From: M55B177 sp034722275
GTDB lineage: Bacteria > Chloroflexota > Dehalococcoidia > GIF9 > AB-539-J10
Assembly (NCBI GenBank): GCA_034722275.1
Contig: JAYENW010000006.1
Location: forward strand, 1 to 15,177
Direction: 5' to 3'
Length of the DNA stretch: 15,177 nt
Position numbers and translations under genes: made by a program. Shown here in pieces: positions 1 to 6,348 of the stretch. Below the pieces are notes generated by a model that saw nothing but the letters and a program-made list of their open reading frames with translations, did not search any database and was not told the DNA's origin. Within the stretch, counting starts at the first letter, position 1, and the number at the start of each line of letters is the position of its first letter.

Positions 1-40
1 TCTGGATCCGTCAGGCCAGGTTCGAATCCTGGATCCCCAG
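1..40 (+). tRNA. tRNA-Gln (anticodon CTG), 3' part only
   Basis: The window opens inside this tRNA. The T arm is complete: stem CCAGG (16-20), loop TTCGAAT, stem CCTGG. It is followed by the 3' acceptor strand ATCCCCA and discriminator G at 40. The first bases read T, CTG, GA, TCCGT, which fits U33, anticodon CTG (2-4), the two 3' loop bases and the 3' half of the anticodon stem, then a four-base variable loop. The acceptor 3' strand ending in CCCCA plus discriminator G is typical of bacterial tRNA-Gln (known family pattern). No CCA is encoded; the bases after 40 are CTC. The identity rests on half a molecule, so the 5' half should be inspected upstream. Confidence 0.82.
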
Positions 41-49
41 CTCAGCTAT

Positions 50-126
50 GGCGCATTCGTCTAGGGGTTGAGGACACCTCCCTCTCAAGGAGGAGATCAC
101 CGGTTCGAATCCGGTATGCGCTACCA
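50..126 (+). tRNA. tRNA-Glu (anticodon CTC)
   Basis: A full cloverleaf can be drawn. Acceptor strand GGCGCAT (50-56) pairs with ATGCGCT (116-122) through a G1-U72 wobble, as is common in tRNA-Glu. The D arm spans 59-75. Anticodon stem CCTCC/GGAGG (77-81/89-93) encloses loop CTCTCAA, with anticodon CTC at 84-86. The T arm is ACCGG, TTCGAAT, CCGGT (99-115). Discriminator A is at 123 and CCA is encoded at 124-126, unlike the tRNA-Gln just upstream. It decodes GAG. The nine-base gap to tRNA-Gln suggests one processed precursor. Confidence 0.95.
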
Positions 127-238
127 ATATCTATTCAAACGGGCTGAGGTAACGAATGTATTTGGACTAAGTCAGCATTCGAGTGATTCTAATCTTGTTA
201 GCCATATTTACTGTGTGCTAAACTTCGGTGGTAAACGA

Positions 239-1228
239 ATGGCAAAGCGCGTTTTTACTGGTTTTCGTCCTACAGGGAAGCAGCATATCGGTAATTATGT
301 AGGAACCATCCAGAATTGTATCTCTCTTCAGGATGAGTATGATTGTGTCTATTGTGTCGTGGACATTCATGCCCTTACTACGCTTGAAAGCACAGAGGGG
401 CTCCAGCAGGATATCTATGAGATGGTGCTTGATTGGCTGGCAGCTGGGATTGACCCTCAAAAAAGCATCATTTTTGTCCAGTCTCATGTACCTCAGGTAA
501 TGGAACTCCATACCATTTTTAGCATGGTGACTCCTCTCGGCTGGTTATTGCGCGTGCCTACATTCAAAGAGAAAGTAAAGATGCAGCCGCATAATGTCAA
601 TTATGGATTGGTAGGTTATCCAGTTCTTATGACGGCTGACATTGCTCTCTATAAGGGAGAATTTGTCCCTGTGGGTGAAGATCAATTGCCTCATCTTGAG
701 CTAGCGCGGGAAATAGTGCGCCGTTTCAACTCACTTTACGGATTAGTATTTCCTGAACCGCAGGCGAAGCTCACCTCATTTCCTTCAATTTTGGGCTTAG
801 ATGGAGTGCAGAAGATGAGCAAAAGCTACAACAATCAAGTTGAAATAGCCGCCTCACCTCAGGAAATCTTGGAGCGGGTAATGACTGCAGTTACCGACCC
901 AGCACGGCGCTACCGTTCTGACCCAGGGCATCCCGAAGTCTGTAATATCTTTCGACTCCATAAAGTCTTCAGCCCTGCGCATGTTGCTGAAATCGCCTCA
1001 GAATGCTGTAGTGCTGACATCGGCTGCGTTGATTGCAAAAAGATGCTGGCTCAAAATATCAGTTCAGCACTTGAGCCTTTTCGAGAAAGGAGAGCGGCAT
1101 TATCGGCTAAACCCAACTACATTTTTGAGGTTCTCGCTGAGGGGGCTAACCAGGCTGAAGCTGTTGCCAGAGAAACCATGAGGGAAGTCAGGGAAAAAGT
1201 GAAACTTCTACCACGTAGCTATACTTGA
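239..1228 (+). CDS. trpS: Tryptophanyl-tRNA synthetase, probably with an Fe-S cluster site
   Basis: This is a class I aminoacyl-tRNA synthetase that charges tRNA-Trp in the cytoplasm; 329 residues is the usual bacterial length. The HIGH-type motif is HIGN (residues 16-19) and KMSKS is at 192-196. The segment YPVLMTADIALY (127-138) and VPVGEDQ (144-150) are typical TrpRS tryptophan/ATP-site blocks; D134 corresponds to the residue that contacts the indole nitrogen. I chose the ATG at 239. An in-frame start at 68 lies inside tRNA-Glu and adds residues with no family resemblance. The ribosome site is weak (GGTGG at 227-231). Four cysteines (C235, C256 or C257, C263, C266) sit where the Thermotoga maritima enzyme binds a 4Fe-4S cluster. 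The gene ends 11 bases before the converging aminotransferase stop. Confidence 0.95.
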   Translation: MAKRVFTGFRPTGKQHIGNYVGTIQNCISLQDEYDCVYCVVDIHALTTLESTEGLQQDIYEMVLDWLAAGIDPQKSIIFVQSHVPQVMELHTIFSMVTPLGWLLRVPTFKEKVKMQPHNVNYGLVGYPVLMTADIALYKGEFVPVGEDQLPHLELAREIVRRFNSLYGLVFPEPQAKLTSFPSILGLDGVQKMSKSYNNQVEIAASPQEILERVMTAVTDPARRYRSDPGHPEVCNIFRLHKVFSPAHVAEIASECCSADIGCVDCKKMLAQNISSALEPFRERRAALSAKPNYIFEVLAEGANQAEAVARETMREVREKVKLLPRSYT

Positions 1229-1239
1229 GGTGCTCGGGA

Positions 1240-2439
1240 TTAACTTTTCTTATATTTGCTGACGAACCTGCCCATTCTCTTCAGAGCTTCTTCGATATTG
1301 GATAGCGAGGTAGCATAGCAGCAGCGGACAAAACCTTCACCGCTCTGTCCAAAGGCGAGGCCAGGAATCACAGCAACTTTTTCCTCATTGAGCAATTTCT
1401 CAGCGAACTCTTCTGAGGTCATACCGGTAACTTTTATTGAGGGAAAGGCATAGAAAGCCCCTTTGGATTCGAAGCAGGAGAGGCCAATCTCATTCAGTCT
1501 TTTAACTATAACGCGGCGGCGTCTATCATATTCTCGGACCATCTTTTCCACATCGTCCTCACCGTGCTTTAAAGCTTCGATAGCGGCCATTTGTGCCATG
1601 GTAGAGGCGCAGAGCATAGTGTATTGATGTATTTTGGTTATGGGTTGTATGAGCTCTTGATTGGCTGCCACGTAACCAATACGCCAGCCCGTCATGGCAT
1701 GAGATTTGGAGAACCCGCCAATCAATATGCTTTGTTCCTTCATTCCAAAAATGCTGGGAAAACAGATATGTTCTCCATCATAAACCAAGCGAGCATATAT
1801 CTCATCAGATATGACTAACAGGTTGTATTTATGTGCTAAATGGGCAATATTGTTGAGTTCATTTCGAGATATAACGGCGCCTGTGGGATTCGCCGGATAG
1901 CCAATCAAAATAGCTTTGGTCCTCTCATTGATTTTGGGCTCGATGTCAACCGCTCTTAGGCTAAAGTTATTCTCTTTGGTTGTGGGAATAGGAACTGGCA
2001 CGCCTCCCGCCAAAACGATGTCAGCAGGGTAGGCGATATAGTATGGATCGGGGATTATTATCTCTTCACCAGGGTTGAGAATTGCTCTGGCAATTAAGTC
2101 TAGTGCCTCGCTGGTGCCTACAGTGATAAGGATTTCACATTCAGGGTCATAACTGACTCCATAATGAAGCTCCAGATATCGAGCTAATTCCTGGCGTAAT
2201 TCTATCAGTCCTGAGTTTGAAGTATACATAGTCTGGCCTTTTTGTAATGAATATGTCGCTGCTTCTCTGATATGCCAGGGAGTAACAAAGTCGGGTTCAC
2301 CTATACCCAGAGAAATGACCTCCTTCATGGAAGAAGCTAAGTCAAAAAACTTTCTGATTCCTGAAGGTGGCATATTGTCCACTTTTTGGGAAATGAAATT
2401 ACGCTTAATCTGGCTTATGGTATGCTGTATTTCTGTCAT
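1240..2439 (-). CDS. PLP-dependent class I/II aminotransferase (PatA/aspartate aminotransferase-like)
   Basis: This 399-residue protein is a fold-type I aminotransferase that should move an amino group between an amino acid and a 2-oxo acid using pyridoxal phosphate. Visible hallmarks are NPTG (184-187), SDEIY (211-215, Asp binding the PLP ring nitrogen), the Schiff-base lysine K245 in FSKSHAMTGW (243-252) and the substrate-carboxylate arginine R372 in FVRCC. The SKSHAMTGWRIGY block is closer to Bacillus PatA-like enzymes than to classical AspC. Substrate could be aspartate, an aromatic amino acid, alanine or an N-acetyl-diaminopimelate type; sequence alone does not settle it. The ATG lies one base past the stop of the Lrp-type gene and no good ribosome site is visible, so translational coupling is likely. 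The Lrp neighbour is the natural candidate regulator. Confidence 0.92.
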   Translation of the reverse strand: MTEIQHTISQIKRNFISQKVDNMPPSGIRKFFDLASSMKEVISLGIGEPDFVTPWHIREAATYSLQKGQTMYTSNSGLIELRQELARYLELHYGVSYDPECEILITVGTSEALDLIARAILNPGEEIIIPDPYYIAYPADIVLAGGVPVPIPTTKENNFSLRAVDIEPKINERTKAILIGYPANPTGAVISRNELNNIAHLAHKYNLLVISDEIYARLVYDGEHICFPSIFGMKEQSILIGGFSKSHAMTGWRIGYVAANQELIQPITKIHQYTMLCASTMAQMAAIEALKHGEDDVEKMVREYDRRRRVIVKRLNEIGLSCFESKGAFYAFPSIKVTGMTSEEFAEKLLNEEKVAVIPGLAFGQSGEGFVRCCYATSLSNIEEALKRMGRFVSKYKKS

Positions 2440-2440
2440 G

Positions 2441-2920
2441 CTACGGTGTTATTGGCAATCGTTTATATTCTTCAGGCAACTGGAAAATTTCTCCATTTTC
2501 CTTATATCGTTTAAGAAGAAAATGGGTAACAGTGCTTTGTACTTTCTCTAAAGGGGCGAGTTTTTGTGTGACGAAACTGGCGATTTCCTGCATGGTCTTG
2601 CCTTTCACTAAAACAGCCAAGTCGTATGTACCTGAAACCAGATAAGCAGAGTACACCTGGGGAAACTGGCAAATATGTTCAGCAATGGCATCGAAGCCCA
2701 CATTTTGTTGTGGCGTGAGTCTAACTTCAATTAAGGCCCAAACCTCTTCTTCCCCCAATTTAGACCAATCTATAATAGTTTTATATTTTACGATGGTCTT
2801 GTCTTTTTCAGCCTGCTTGATAATTTTTTCCACCTCACTGATAGACAGGCCCACCATGGTGGCAATTTGTTCTGCCGTAGTTCTGGCATTGTGTTCTAAA
2901 ATTTCAAGAATCTGTTTCAT
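2441..2920 (-). CDS. Lrp/AsnC family transcriptional regulator
   Basis: A 159-residue feast/famine-type regulator, usual family length. Residues about 1-50 form a winged helix-turn-helix of the AsnC type (TAEQIATMVGLSISEVEK, 15-32, is the helix-turn-helix core). Residues about 60-140 form the RAM/AsnC ligand domain, with the conserved small-molecule/oligomer turn SGTYDLAV (96-103). The C-terminal tail (140-159) is charged and then proline-containing. The start has a strong ribosome site, GGGAGGG, three bases before the ATG on the minus strand (2924-2930). It follows gatA after 30 bases and is followed after one base by an aminotransferase, a pairing that implies amino-acid-responsive control of that enzyme. 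The effector and target promoters cannot be read from the sequence. Confidence 0.93.
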   Translation of the reverse strand: MKQILEILEHNARTTAEQIATMVGLSISEVEKIIKQAEKDKTIVKYKTIIDWSKLGEEEVWALIEVRLTPQQNVGFDAIAEHICQFPQVYSAYLVSGTYDLAVLVKGKTMQEIASFVTQKLAPLEKVQSTVTHFLLKRYKENGEIFQLPEEYKRLPITP

Positions 2921-2950
2921 TTTCCCTCCCGACCTTATGAACTTGAAACC

Positions 2951-4420
2951 TTATTCTAACAAAGGTCTTCTCTTATGCCAATCAGTCGCTTGCTCATAAG
3001 CAAAGGCGACCTGGAGTATAGTGGTTTCATTGAATGGTTTGCCTATGATTTGCATGCCTACAGGTAATTCCTGGATAAAGCCGGCGGGAATTGAAATGGC
3101 CGGGATGCCGGCGATATTTATCGGTAAAGTGCATACATCGCTCAAATACATCTGCAGTGGGTCCTCCAGTTTTTCACCCAACTTGAAGGCGACTGTGGGT
3201 GAAGTTGGGGTGACCAGAGCGTCATACTTCTCAAAAGCTTGCTCGAACTCCTGCTTGATTAAGGTACGTACTTTTTGCGCCTTGAGATAGTAAGCATCGT
3301 AATAGCCGGCAGACAAAGCATAGGTGCCCAGCATTATGCGTCTTTTAACCTCTGAGCCGAAACCAAACTGTCTTGTTTTCTCTGTTGCTTCAATTAGACT
3401 ATCGGCAGTTCGCTCAGAAAAACCATATTTCACTCCATCATAACGGGCTAAATTTGCTGAAGCCTCAGAAGGCGCTAGTATGTAATAGGCTGCCAGAGCA
3501 TATTTGGTGTGTGGCAGAGATACCTCCCAATCCACTTTAGCACCCAGTTCTTGCAGCTTCTTCACTGCGGTGACCAAAGTTGTTCTGATTTCATTCTGCA
3601 TGCCCTCGGTGAAGTACTCTTTGGGAACGCCGATTTTCATCCCTTTGAGGGTGGGAATCAGTTTGTGTGTGTAATCTGGTATGGGATGGGGGACTGAGGT
3701 TGAATCTTTGGGATCACTCCCAGCGATGATGTTCATTACCAAGGCACAATCGGTGACATCTTTAGTGAGTGGCCCGATCTGGTCAAGAGAGCTGGCGAAA
3801 GCAACTAAGCCAAAACGGCTCACTCTACCATAGGTTGGTTTAAGCCCTACTATATTGCAAAGCCCTGCTGGCTGACGAACACTACCGCCAGTGTCGGAAC
3901 CAAGGGCATAGATAGCTTCATCAGCGGCTACAGCAGCAGCTGGGCCACCACTGCTGCCACCCGGGACGCGACTCAAATCCCATGGATTGTGAGAAGGGAA
4001 GAAAGCAGAGTGTTCTGTGGAAGAGCCCATGGCGAATTCATCCATATTTGCTTTTCCAACAATTACTGCCTTTTGTGCCTTCAGTTTTTCTACTACTGTG
4101 GCATCATAAGGAGGGATGAAGTCCTCCAGCATTTTCGATGAGCACGTAGTTCGTATTCCCTTGGTGCATATGACATCTTTGATTAACACCGGTATACCCG
4201 TTAAGGACATAATATTGCCACTTTTTATGTAATCATCCGCATCTTTGGCTTGTTTCAAAGCTATATCCTCAGTGATGGTGACACAGGCACGAATTTTATT
4301 CTCCACCTCACTGACACGTTTCAGTACAGCTTTGGTGAGCTCAACTGAGGATATTTCCCCTTGTTTGAGAAGCTCATGTGCTTCGTGGATGGTTAGGAGG
4401 CATAGTTTATTGCCTGACAT
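2951..4420 (-). CDS. gatA: Asp/Glu-tRNA amidotransferase subunit A
   Basis: GatA (489 residues, normal length) hydrolyses glutamine and supplies ammonia to GatB, which amidates Glu-tRNA(Gln) and in some bacteria Asp-tRNA(Asn). The amidase-signature triad is present: K81 in VLIKD, S156 in PGGSSGG, and S180 in SDTGGS. These match the family's Lys79, cis-Ser154 and Ser178 with a constant offset of two. The substrate-pocket block QPAGLCNIVGLKPTYGRVSR (183-202) is intact. The gene is second after gatC, but 117 bases separate them, which is long for this pair. The ribosome site before the ATG is poor (AAGAAA at best). No gatB lies in the window, so it must be elsewhere. Confidence 0.97.
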   Translation of the reverse strand: MSGNKLCLLTIHEAHELLKQGEISSVELTKAVLKRVSEVENKIRACVTITEDIALKQAKDADDYIKSGNIMSLTGIPVLIKDVICTKGIRTTCSSKMLEDFIPPYDATVVEKLKAQKAVIVGKANMDEFAMGSSTEHSAFFPSHNPWDLSRVPGGSSGGPAAAVAADEAIYALGSDTGGSVRQPAGLCNIVGLKPTYGRVSRFGLVAFASSLDQIGPLTKDVTDCALVMNIIAGSDPKDSTSVPHPIPDYTHKLIPTLKGMKIGVPKEYFTEGMQNEIRTTLVTAVKKLQELGAKVDWEVSLPHTKYALAAYYILAPSEASANLARYDGVKYGFSERTADSLIEATEKTRQFGFGSEVKRRIMLGTYALSAGYYDAYYLKAQKVRTLIKQEFEQAFEKYDALVTPTSPTVAFKLGEKLEDPLQMYLSDVCTLPINIAGIPAISIPAGFIQELPVGMQIIGKPFNETTILQVAFAYEQATDWHKRRPLLE

Positions 4421-4537
4421 ATTTATCGTTTTTCTTGAGGCTGCTCGTTTATTTTTGTGTCACTTACCATCACTTACAGAGTTCAACAAATAGATACCCT
4501 TCATGGTGACCATGGTGTTGAGCAGCTCAGGGATAGC
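4421..4537. other. gatC-gatA spacer with short repeats
   Basis: The 117-base gap holds a perfect 8-base direct repeat, TCACTTAC at 4460-4467 and 4470-4477 (one helical turn apart). It also holds a 13-base palindrome, CATGGT-G-ACCATG (4502-4514). On the minus strand a 17-codon frame runs from ATG at 4513 to TGA at 4460 with no ribosome site. No convincing promoter or terminator is visible. Function is unknown; it may be plain spacer. Confidence 0.4.
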
Positions 4538-4825
4538 TTATTCTAATATCGCCTTAACCTTAAAGCAATTTTCTTGTTTTCTGGGTGCGTTGGCAAGGGT
4601 TTCATCCTGGGGATATGATTCAGCTGCTTCGTCTTCTCTGAAAATGTTCTGTAATGGGATGATATGGTTTGCTGGCGACACATTTTCTGTGTTCAATTCC
4701 TTGAGTATCTCGAAGTTCTCCAGGATATTCGATAGTTGCAGGCTAAACTTCTCTACTTCCGCTGGACTTAGGCGCAAGCGAGCTAGCCAGGCTATGTGTT
4801 TTACCTGTTCATGGCTTAGTTTCAT
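4538..4825 (-). CDS. gatC: Asp/Glu-tRNA amidotransferase subunit C
   Basis: GatC is the small subunit that wraps around and stabilises GatA in the GatCAB complex; 95 residues is the normal length. The N-terminal block HEQVKHIAWLARLRLS (5-20) and the segment LNTENVSPANHIIPLQNIFREDE (44-66) are characteristic of the family. It heads the minus-strand block gatC-gatA-lrp-aminotransferase. A TATAAT box ends 14 bases before the ATG and no ribosome site lies between, so the message probably has a very short leader of about 8 bases. It diverges from the ArsA-family gene. Confidence 0.96.
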   Translation of the reverse strand: MKLSHEQVKHIAWLARLRLSPAEVEKFSLQLSNILENFEILKELNTENVSPANHIIPLQNIFREDEAAESYPQDETLANAPRKQENCFKVKAILE

Positions 4826-4839
4826 GCTGGTTAGGTGAG

Positions 4840-4868
4840 ATTATAACATTGGTTCACTGATGTCACAA
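4840..4868 (-). promoter_or_regulatory. Promoter for gatC, short-leader type
   Basis: Read on the minus strand, a perfect -10 TATAAT (4840-4845) lies 17 bases from a TTGTGA -35 (4863-4868, four of six matches). Transcription would start near 4833, only about 8 bases before the gatC ATG at 4825, leaving no room for a normal ribosome site. Confidence 0.65.
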
Positions 4869-4875
4869 CGGCTGT

Positions 4876-4904
4876 TTGTGCCCTATATAGCGTGATGCTA
4901 TAAT
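4876..4904 (+). promoter_or_regulatory. Promoter for the ArsA-family gene, apparently leaderless
   Basis: A perfect -10 TATAAT (4899-4904) is followed by only eight bases before the ATG at 4913, so the RNA should begin at or within two bases of the start codon. A weak -35 TTGTGC (4876-4881, three of six) sits 17 bases upstream. Its -35 is seven bases from the opposing gatC -35. No ribosome site is present. Confidence 0.62.
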
Positions 4905-4912
4905 CAGCTTTC

Positions 4913-6079
4913 ATGAGAGTTATTCTGTATACTGGCAAAGGTGGTGTGGGTAAGACGAGCATAGCTGCGGCCACGGCCCTGAAATCTAGTGAGCTAGGTT
5001 ATAGAACTATTGTCGTCAGTACCGATGCTGCTCACAGCCTTTCTGATTCATTTGATGTTTCCTTGAGTAGCGACCCCAGGCGTATTGCCACCAACCTGTG
5101 GGGGCAGGAAACTAATATATCCCGGACTTTGAAGACTTACTGGGACACTATTCAGGATTGGCTAACAGCTTTGCTAGTCTGGCGGGGTATAGATGAAATT
5201 GTGGCTGATGAGATCGCAGTTCTTCCTGGAATGGAAGAACTAGCTAATTTACTCTATATCACGCATTATAGTGATGCTGAAGAGTACGATGTTGCTGTGA
5301 TAGATTGCGCCCCTACTGCGGATACCTTGCGTTTACTCAGTTTCCCTGAAATACTACGCTGGTGGATGAAGAGAATGTTTCCTGCAGGGCGTGCTGCGGT
5401 TCACCTTTTGCGTCCTGCAGCCAAGTTAACTCTGGATGTCCCTCTTCCCAAAGACGAGGTCTTTGATTCCGTAGAGAATTTATTTCAAGATCTTAACAGA
5501 ATACAGGAGTTGTTTCGCGACCCTAAAAAAACTTCCATTCGATTGGTAGTTAACCCGGAGAAAATGGTAATCAAAGAGGCACAGCGCATGTTTACTGACC
5601 TCAATCTTTACGGCTATCCTGTTGACCTTGTTATTTGTAATCGCCTTATCTCTGATGAAATCCAGGACGCTTATTTCGATTACTGGAAGAAAAATCAAAG
5701 CGAGTATTATTCTCTGATTGAGCAGTCTTTTGCTCCTATTCCCATCTTATCCTTACCTTTGTTCAGGCAAGAAGTAACAGGAATAGACTCGGTCAGGCGC
5801 ATGGGGGAAGTTCTTTACCAAAGTGGTGACCCCACAAAAGTTTTCTTCTCCGGCCAGGTTCAGCGTATCGAGCATGTGGATGGTAATTATATTCTTAGTC
5901 TAGCTCTACCCTTTACCGCTAAAAGTGATATTGATATAGCGCGGAATGGGAATGAACTAACTGTTCAAGTAGGACAATTTCGAAGGAACATGATATTGCC
6001 TAATATTCTGGAAGGCGTGGATGTATCAGGGGCTGAATTTAATGAGGGAAGGTTGAATATTAAGTTTGTCAAAGAGTAG
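4913..6079 (+). CDS. ArsA/Get3-family ATPase with C-terminal HSP20-like domain
   Basis: This 388-residue protein has an ArsA-type nucleotide-binding core (about 1-305). The deviant Walker A is GKGGVGKT (8-15) with signature lysine K9, switch I is STDAAHSLSD (36-45), and switch II is DCAPTADTLR (131-140). Residues about 309-388 resemble an alpha-crystallin/HSP20 fold: the order YILSLALPF, DIDIARNGNELTV, RRNMILP, then GRLNIKF is the usual strand pattern. This fusion is known in ArsA-family proteins of several bacteria. The only cysteines are C132 and C242, so neither the arsenite-binding cysteines nor a Get3 CxxC zinc site is present. A classic arsenite pump role is unlikely, and no arsB or arsR is nearby. 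A dimeric ATPase handling a protein client is more plausible. It leads a unit with a small unknown protein and an EF-G-like GTPase. Confidence 0.93.
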   Translation: MRVILYTGKGGVGKTSIAAATALKSSELGYRTIVVSTDAAHSLSDSFDVSLSSDPRRIATNLWGQETNISRTLKTYWDTIQDWLTALLVWRGIDEIVADEIAVLPGMEELANLLYITHYSDAEEYDVAVIDCAPTADTLRLLSFPEILRWWMKRMFPAGRAAVHLLRPAAKLTLDVPLPKDEVFDSVENLFQDLNRIQELFRDPKKTSIRLVVNPEKMVIKEAQRMFTDLNLYGYPVDLVICNRLISDEIQDAYFDYWKKNQSEYYSLIEQSFAPIPILSLPLFRQEVTGIDSVRRMGEVLYQSGDPTKVFFSGQVQRIEHVDGNYILSLALPFTAKSDIDIARNGNELTVQVGQFRRNMILPNILEGVDVSGAEFNEGRLNIKFVKE

Positions 6080-6102
6080 TTGAGTTGCCTGGGATTAACT
6101 AC

Positions 6103-6109
6103 AAGGAGG
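6103..6109 (+). promoter_or_regulatory. Ribosome binding site deciding the start at 6118
   Basis: AAGGAGG lies eight bases before ATG 6118. An alternative in-frame ATG at 6085 has no such site and adds eleven residues that overlap the site itself. Confidence 0.85.
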
Positions 6110-6117
6110 AAAATAGA

Positions 6118-6348
6118 ATGGCTGAGAAGATTTTAGAAGTCCAACGTGAACCTGATGGTGAAGTTGTGATAAGAATGAAGCCAGCGAAATTCATTGCGAT
6201 GCCTGAGTTGGTTCAAGGCCATCTGAGGGCAGCTCGGAAAGAGAAGTTACTCGCCTTGAGAAGCCTTATTGATGCCGCCATAGAACAGGTGGATAAGTCA
6301 AATGGTAAGAAGAAAGAAAAGAAAAGAGAGAAGATAGAAGTAGAATAA
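6118..6348 (+). CDS. Small charged protein of unknown function (76 aa)
   Basis: I do not recognise a family. With the start at 6118 (strong ribosome site) the product has 76 residues. Residues about 1-25 look like short beta strands (EKILEVQREPDGEVVIRMKP). Residues about 27-60 look like an amphipathic helix rich in Leu, Ala and Arg. The last 15 residues are almost all Lys, Arg and Glu (KKKEKKREK at about 64-72), which suggests nucleic-acid, ribosome or acidic-surface contact. There is no signal peptide, membrane span or cysteine. Its stop TAA overlaps the ATG of the EF-G-like gene by one base (TAATG), so the two are translationally coupled. It starts 38 bases after the ArsA-family stop. A role as partner of one of these two GTP/ATP-binding neighbours is inference only. 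Confidence 0.8.
   Translation: MAEKILEVQREPDGEVVIRMKPAKFIAMPELVQGHLRAARKEKLLALRSLIDAAIEQVDKSNGKKKEKKREKIEVE

Noticed and set aside
68..238. N-terminal extension of TrpRS from an in-frame start at 68
   Set aside because: It lies inside tRNA-Glu and its 57 residues do not resemble TrpRS; the family N-terminus starts at the ATG at 239.
127..238. T-box or trp leader before trpS
   Set aside because: Only 112 bases, with no T-box sequence, terminator/antiterminator pair or Trp-rich leader frame visible.
4503..4838. 111-codon plus-strand frame over gatC
   Set aside because: Antisense to a well-recognised gatC; no family resemblance and no ribosome site.
4913..6079. Arsenite efflux ATPase
   Set aside because: No metal-binding cysteines, only one ATPase core, no ars genes nearby, and a C-terminal HSP20-like domain.
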